Source: Lingula anatina (Eukaryota; Brachiopoda; Lingulata; Lingulida; Lingulidae). Taken from it: DNA of 64,000 nucleotides. A program made the position numbers and the translations under genes. The notes under the pieces were generated by a model. That model was given only the letters and a program-made list of their open reading frames with translations, was not told the DNA's origin and did no database searches. This document shows positions 59,341 to 64,000 of this stretch, piece after piece; the first letter of the stretch is position 1; the number at the start of each line of letters is the position of its first letter. The stretch spans positions 578,495 to 642,494 of the forward strand of contig NW_019773925.1 in NCBI RefSeq assembly GCF_001039355.2, in the 5' to 3' direction.

Positions 59341-59549
59341 AGAACTCATGAAACTATTTCAGCAGCAATGTCATTATTGTCGAGGACAGCACATAGGGGC
59401 GGAGAACAGAGTGACAGAGTTTAAACTAGGACGAGGGAAGACACGGCATGTGTCACGCATGGTTAGTGCGTGAACTTCAGATACTTTTAGATCTTGTACA
59501 TGTACTTTCTTTACACTGAGCAGTATGCTTAGAACTTTGTAATAAGTTC

Positions 59550-60050
59550 TGTGGACTAACAGATCTGTGGATCAAATATGGCCAACCCACATTAAAGTAG
59601 AGCTGACTATAATCTGCTGATGGTCTCCCCGCCTCCCTGTCGGGGTCTGGCAATTAAACTTCGGTGTTGTGTTTGAATCCCTTTAATGGGGAGGTGGGGA
59701 GACCATCGGTGGATTGCCGTTGTTGGCTCTGCTTTTATGTCAGTAAGCCATATTTGATCCACGGATCTGTTTGTCCACTGATCAACTTGTTATAAATGCC
59801 CTCTTAGACACACAGTCCGCACTGATTCACAATAGAAGATCCAAGTATCAACTGGTCCAAGGATCAAATATGGCAGACCCTACATGGAATGGAAGACTGC
59901 TTCATCCTGTAATGGTCTCTCTGCCTCTCACGCGTCACCCCTGTAGGGGCACAGTAATTAAATCTCAGCTCCATTTGACTGGATGTGTAGGGAGGCAAAT
60001 GCCTGGACAAGGTGATACTCGGATCTCCTATTCTGAATTCTGAATGGCCC
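59550..60050. mobile_element. Two adjacent fold-back family elements
   Basis: The first (59550-59779) has arms with GTGGACTAACAGATCTGTGG and an imperfect inverse. The second half (about 59805-60050) carries the related GGATCAAATATGGCAGACCC and CCCTGTAGGGGCACAG blocks. Both match the family at 13569 and 34755. Confidence 0.65.
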
Positions 60051-60440
60051 CTTAGAATGACAACTTGGCACCTGGGCTATTACATAAGAGAGTCACCTTA
60101 ACGAAGCATTTGCAATCCTTTACCCAGCAATTAATTAACTATCAAACTAAACACCTGGAAGGAAACTTGTTGAGAATTTGCAAAAGGAAGTAACCCCCAT
60201 TCCTCACCCACCTGAAATATTATTACTAGTACTTTAGGACTGAGATCTTAAATTTAATCCTAGGAAAGTTTTCATTCCAATATTGTCCTGTAACAGCAAC
60301 AGTGATAATTCATTTTGCAATACGATATAAATTTTTGTAATGAGTTAATCTAATATTGTTTACTTAGTAATAAATAAATTAATAGTAGTTAATAAATCAT
60401 TTTTTATCTGTAAGTTTGTGTAAGGTAATATTTGTCATTA

Positions 60441-60763
60441 TATTTAAAGGTTGGGGTGTATACATGTGTCTTCCTGAATACTGAAGGAGGAGACCTGTAT
60501 ATTATATTTAAAGGTTGGGATGTATACATGTGTCTTCCTGAATACTGAAGGAGGAGATCTGTATATTATATTTAAAGGTTGGGATATATACATGTGTCTT
60601 CCTGAATACTGAAGGAGGAGACCTGTATATTATATTTAAAGGTTGGGATATATACATGTGCCTTAATCCTGAATACTGAAGGAGGAGACCTGTATATTAT
60701 ATTTAAAGGTTGGGATATATACATGTGCCTTCCTGAATACTGAAGGAGGAGACCTGTACATTG
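60441..60763. repeat. 64-bp tandem repeat containing the start of an AlbA_2 exon
   Basis: Five copies start at 60441, 60505, 60569, 60633 and 60700. Each contains the acceptor TTTAAAG and the coding start up to GGAGGAGACCTGTA. Only the last continues into the full exon and its donor at 60778. Because 64 is not a multiple of three, the extra copies cannot all be read in one frame. Confidence 0.9.
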
Positions 60764-62864
60764 GAGTGGATGACAATGGTAAGTGTAAAGTGTTTGTCCT
60801 GTAGGTACATGTCAGGGGCCGATTGAGGCTGTCTTCTGGGTCTTCCGGAAGACGGTCAAATTTCTAAGTTTACATTGATGAGTACCTAATTTTTCTGTCG
60901 GAAGACGGTCAAAAATGGAGGATGGATCAACAAAGATCATGTGGAAGACTGTCAGAAAATATCTGTGGATCTGCCCCTGCATGTAGTATAAACCAGACAT
61001 AAGTTTTTTTCCTTAGTAACACGGAATTCCGCATTTTTTAATTCATTTGTGATGGTTCTCGAGATTCCTTAAGATCTGCAATAAAACGATGGTAGAAGAG
61101 TACAATTTCACTGTAATGTGTGGAGAACAACAGTGGGAAATCGCTTGGTTGTGGCTTGTTTCACTTCATTTATATATGTATGTATGTTTGTTTCACAGTC
61201 ATATGTATTGCAACAATGCAGGGATTGTCCCAGCATGTGTGTGAATATGTATATGTGTGCACATGCATGCATACCTTAAAATGCATCAGCAATCCATCTC
61301 GTTTTTTAAAATTATTATTTCAAGGTATTGTACAGGGGATTACATGCAACCAGAGGAGAGAAGATCAGTTAAGGCAGAGTATAGATGGTATCATTAAGGG
61401 CATGAAACCTGAAGTGTTTCCTGACATGTATCAGGTGGACTTTGTACCTGTTTATAACCAATCAGGGGCACATGGTAGGTGGCGCCATCTATCTTTGATT
61501 TAGAAATATGATGGCCGAGGTGTCTGCTGTGTTTTAGGCAGCATAATACATGTATTTAAGAGATGCTTGTTGATTTATCTGTTTGGGTAGACTGGGTAAA
61601 AATATGCCTCCTGCCCCACCCTCTTTTTGAATGGATGACATGGTGTGTGTGTTGGGGGGGAGGTGGGGTGAAGCTAGAGACAGCTCCCAAATGGGTGGTT
61701 TTGGATTTGGCGTACTGGTACCTTGGTGATTAAGGAAAGTGCTGAAATTTTCAGAAAAAAATTAAGTTTTGCTACATGTGCATAAAGGTCTGATGCTCAT
61801 TGTACGTGTAATGTAAACATTACCATTACATGTAAGTGTGTAATTGTCTTCCAGTGCTGCGTGATATCAAAGTGATACTGGTGCAGGTTGTGCTGTCACA
61901 GTGTAGTCGTCTATTTGAGTACAAGGGGCAGGTGTACATGAGAAGAGAGGGCAGCATTCAGAGACTGGCACCACATCAGATACAGGCATGGGTGGAAAGG
62001 GTATGTGCTAAAACCCCCCTTTTACACTGGATGGCATCCTTTTTGCATCCTGCATAAGGGCCCTGTTTGAGAGTAAAAAATATACTTTATGTGCTGACAA
62101 CTGGCTGAGCATTGAGCATTCATTCTGCAGCCACCGTGTTGCTTGTGCCTCCTTTCTATGACCACAGCGATGCCCGTTTCATGGTCACAGAAAGGACGCC
62201 GTCTACTGCAAATTAAGGGTGTTTAATTGGATCATTATAAATGAGATGATTGCCTTCTTGTTGAAATATCATGTTGCAAAGTGTAGCTTACTAAAACATG
62301 TTTAGTTTTCTTAAAATAAATCATGTAACACAAATATGGTGTTTGATGGTATCAGTATAAAAAAAAAAAAACTTCATATTAAGTTTATTATACTGAGTAT
62401 AGACCTGACGGTATATTTTAAGTCATATTCATCGTTATAAACTTGTATATTCTAATATGGATTTCATTTTGCATGTCCATGTATATACAACAGCCAGCTA
62501 GTCTGATTTAAAGTTGTTCATGCATGTTTGTTTATAGAAAGTGAAAGAAGACTACAGAAACAACAGCTTAGGAACAGAGGAGGGCAGGAGGATTAATGGA
62601 GATTCCTCAGTCAAATTACAACAGGATCAAGATGAGAGTCTTCATGAACAAGTTATGAAACTGAAACAAAAGGAAGAAGAACAAGAATCATTGCACAGTG
62701 ATTCCAGTGATGACCTTGAGGAGGATAGGGATTTAGGTCATGATTTCTCAAACTACAACACAGACCTAAGATTGCTACCGAAAATGATGAATTCAATAGA
62801 TGAAAAACTTGTAGAAATAGAAAGACGATTGGAAGCTTTTCAGAATAATCAAAAAGGTTCAAAG
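60709..62864 (+). CDS. Schlafen-like AlbA_2-domain protein, partial
   Basis: Exons 60709-60778, 61325-61474, 61855-62000 and 62538-62864 join in phase. The first encodes GIYTCAFLNTEGGDLYIGVD, the core of the Schlafen AlbA_2 fold (AFLNTxGGxLxIGVDDxG). The second continues it (GIVQGITCNQRREDQLRQSI), and the third has the C-terminal part, LFEYKGQVYMRREGSIQRLA. The fourth is charged and predicted coiled coil (SIDEKLVEIERRLEAF). AlbA_2 domains occur in Schlafen and Schlafen-like proteins, some of which bind or cut RNA; activity here cannot be judged. The N-terminal exons were not found between 58400 and 60700, and the last exon ends at a donor with no further exon recognised before 64000, so both ends are open. 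It is divergent from GOSR2. Confidence 0.7.
60811..60980. mobile_element. CAGGGGC-type TIR element in an AlbA_2-gene intron
   Basis: It begins CAGGGGCCGATTGAGG and ends GATCTGCCCCTG, flanked by CATGT on both sides. The body is an inverted relative of the element at 10685-10829 (shared GGAAGACTGTCAGAAAATAT). Confidence 0.75.
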
Positions 62865-63164
62865 GTATGCATAATTTTAATAGGTAGTGGATGTAATATT
62901 TATCCAGGGCCTTTTTATCATCAATGCTAAGCACTGAAAATGGAAAATATCACCAGCATATGTAATTGAAATTGTCCAACCTGCCCCCCCCCTTCCATCA
63001 AGTCATACAGAATTGACTATTTGTAACCCCTCAAATTAAAAAGAGCCATACCATCTGTCACCACTCAATATGGGAAAAACTCATCCCATCTTTAAACTTT
63101 TAAATCAAATACTCACCCAACCTGTCATCTCTCAAAATAAATAAAACTCATACTACCTGTCACC

Positions 63165-63169
<5 letters not shown>

Positions 63170-63204
<35 letters not shown>
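63170..63204. repeat. (TA)n microsatellite
   Basis: About 17 uninterrupted TA dinucleotides. Confidence 0.95.
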
Positions 63205-63207
<3 letters not shown>

Positions 63208-63341
63208 AAGCGTGAGTGTGGAACAGAGTGCTCAACAGTCCGGAGCATTTGTATACATGTATATATACCATTAGTCCAGTAACTTTTTACTGTTCCATGC
63301 TTAGTTACTTCATGTGTCCATGTAAGCTGTGTGTTTATGTT

Positions 63342-63598
63342 TATGATCCCGAATTCACCAGTAGATCGGACCACACTACCCGTTTTCAAGGTGTGCGTCA
63401 GTACGCATTTCACGTATCATACCCTGGAACAAATTTTGAGATGAGATGCACTACTTACCAACCCCACTCAGAATCATCACTATCACATCACGTACTAGGC
63501 AATAGCGGTGTCATGTCTGATACTTCAAAGTGCGTACTGATGCATTCCTTGAAAACGGGTAGTGTGGTCCGCTCTACCGGTGAATTCAGGATCATTCG
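63342..63598. mobile_element. TIR element at the right edge
   Basis: The arm at 63342-63410 (ATGATCC, GAATTCACC, CGGACCACACTACCCGTTTT) is mirrored at 63530-63598 with few mismatches. About 120 bp lie between the arms. A target duplication is not clear. Confidence 0.7.
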
Positions 63599-64000
63599 GT
63601 GCCGAGTCTGGTAGTTTGGTAGGCCTGGTTATTATAATGTCATAATATCTGTTTGAAACGTGCTGTGTACTACAGTGTTAAACATGAGTCTATGTGTGGC
63701 AATGTCAGCATTTCTTTAAGTAAAGATCTTTTAGTAATGTGATTATGTCTTGGTATGAAATACCCGTTTTTTTTTTTTGTTTTTTTTTTGTGTGTGTGCG
63801 TCATAATATCTAGTTGTATTGTGTTGTGCCTTTGTAATGAAAGGTTATAATGTATTTTATAAATGGTACAAGAGAGAGTATATTTTGTATAATGTGCTCA
63901 TTTATTTGCTACGTGCAGTAAAAACTTGAAAATTTAGTCTTGAATTTTTTACTGAAAACGATTCTCCTCTGACATCATTTCTTTTACTTAGAAAATTTTG

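Larger units (their letters stand above)
62865..64000. other. Right-edge intron or downstream region
   Basis: No further coding exon is recognised. It holds a (TA)n run at 63170-63204, an inverted-repeat element (about 63342-63598), and T-rich and GT tracts near 63770-63800. Confidence 0.5.

Overview
The window is animal nuclear DNA: AT-rich, GT-AG introns, many short terminal-inverted-repeat (TIR) transposons and microsatellites. Every gene was assembled by joining exons at visible splice sites with checked reading phase. Repeats and gene content fit a marine lophotrochozoan such as a mollusc, but that is inference; no marker fixes the species. Four single N bases (16426, 27841, 28792, 39460) mark assembly joins.

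Layout. (1) Positions 264-2739, + strand: the 3' exons of an unrecognised acidic, coiled-coil-ended protein whose 5' part lies left of the window. (2) 3872-5119: a 1.25 kb TIR element. (3) 5462-11362, - strand: FBXW5, an F-box/WD40 ubiquitin-ligase receptor with an enlarged central exon. (4) 11369-13984: head-to-head intergenic region with two palindromic elements and a cluster of TGACCTTGA motifs. (5) 13985-21286, + strand: TMEM241, a nucleotide-sugar-transporter-like membrane protein in 13 exons. (6) 23874-51495, - strand: a 28 kb gene for a secreted protein built almost wholly of tandem LCCL domains alternating with a Cys-rich linker, about 1526 residues and 12 LCCL units if a duplicated 4.1 kb block is counted once. 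(7) 51496-57452: gene-poor repeat-rich DNA. (8) 57453-58392, - strand: GOSR2/membrin, a Golgi Qb-SNARE. (9) 60709-62864, + strand: exons of a Schlafen-like AlbA_2-domain protein, incomplete at both ends.

The most unusual object is the LCCL gene. Each repeat is encoded by three exons of stereotyped length (64, 131 and usually 195 bp) with fixed phases, so any whole unit can be duplicated in frame. FBXW5, TMEM241 and GOSR2 are conserved housekeeping-type genes and nothing suggests that they act in one pathway with the LCCL gene. Much of the remaining structure is mobile DNA: a TTAA-target element family with matching filled and empty sites, CAGGGGCGGAT-type elements, and a fold-back family present at three loci.
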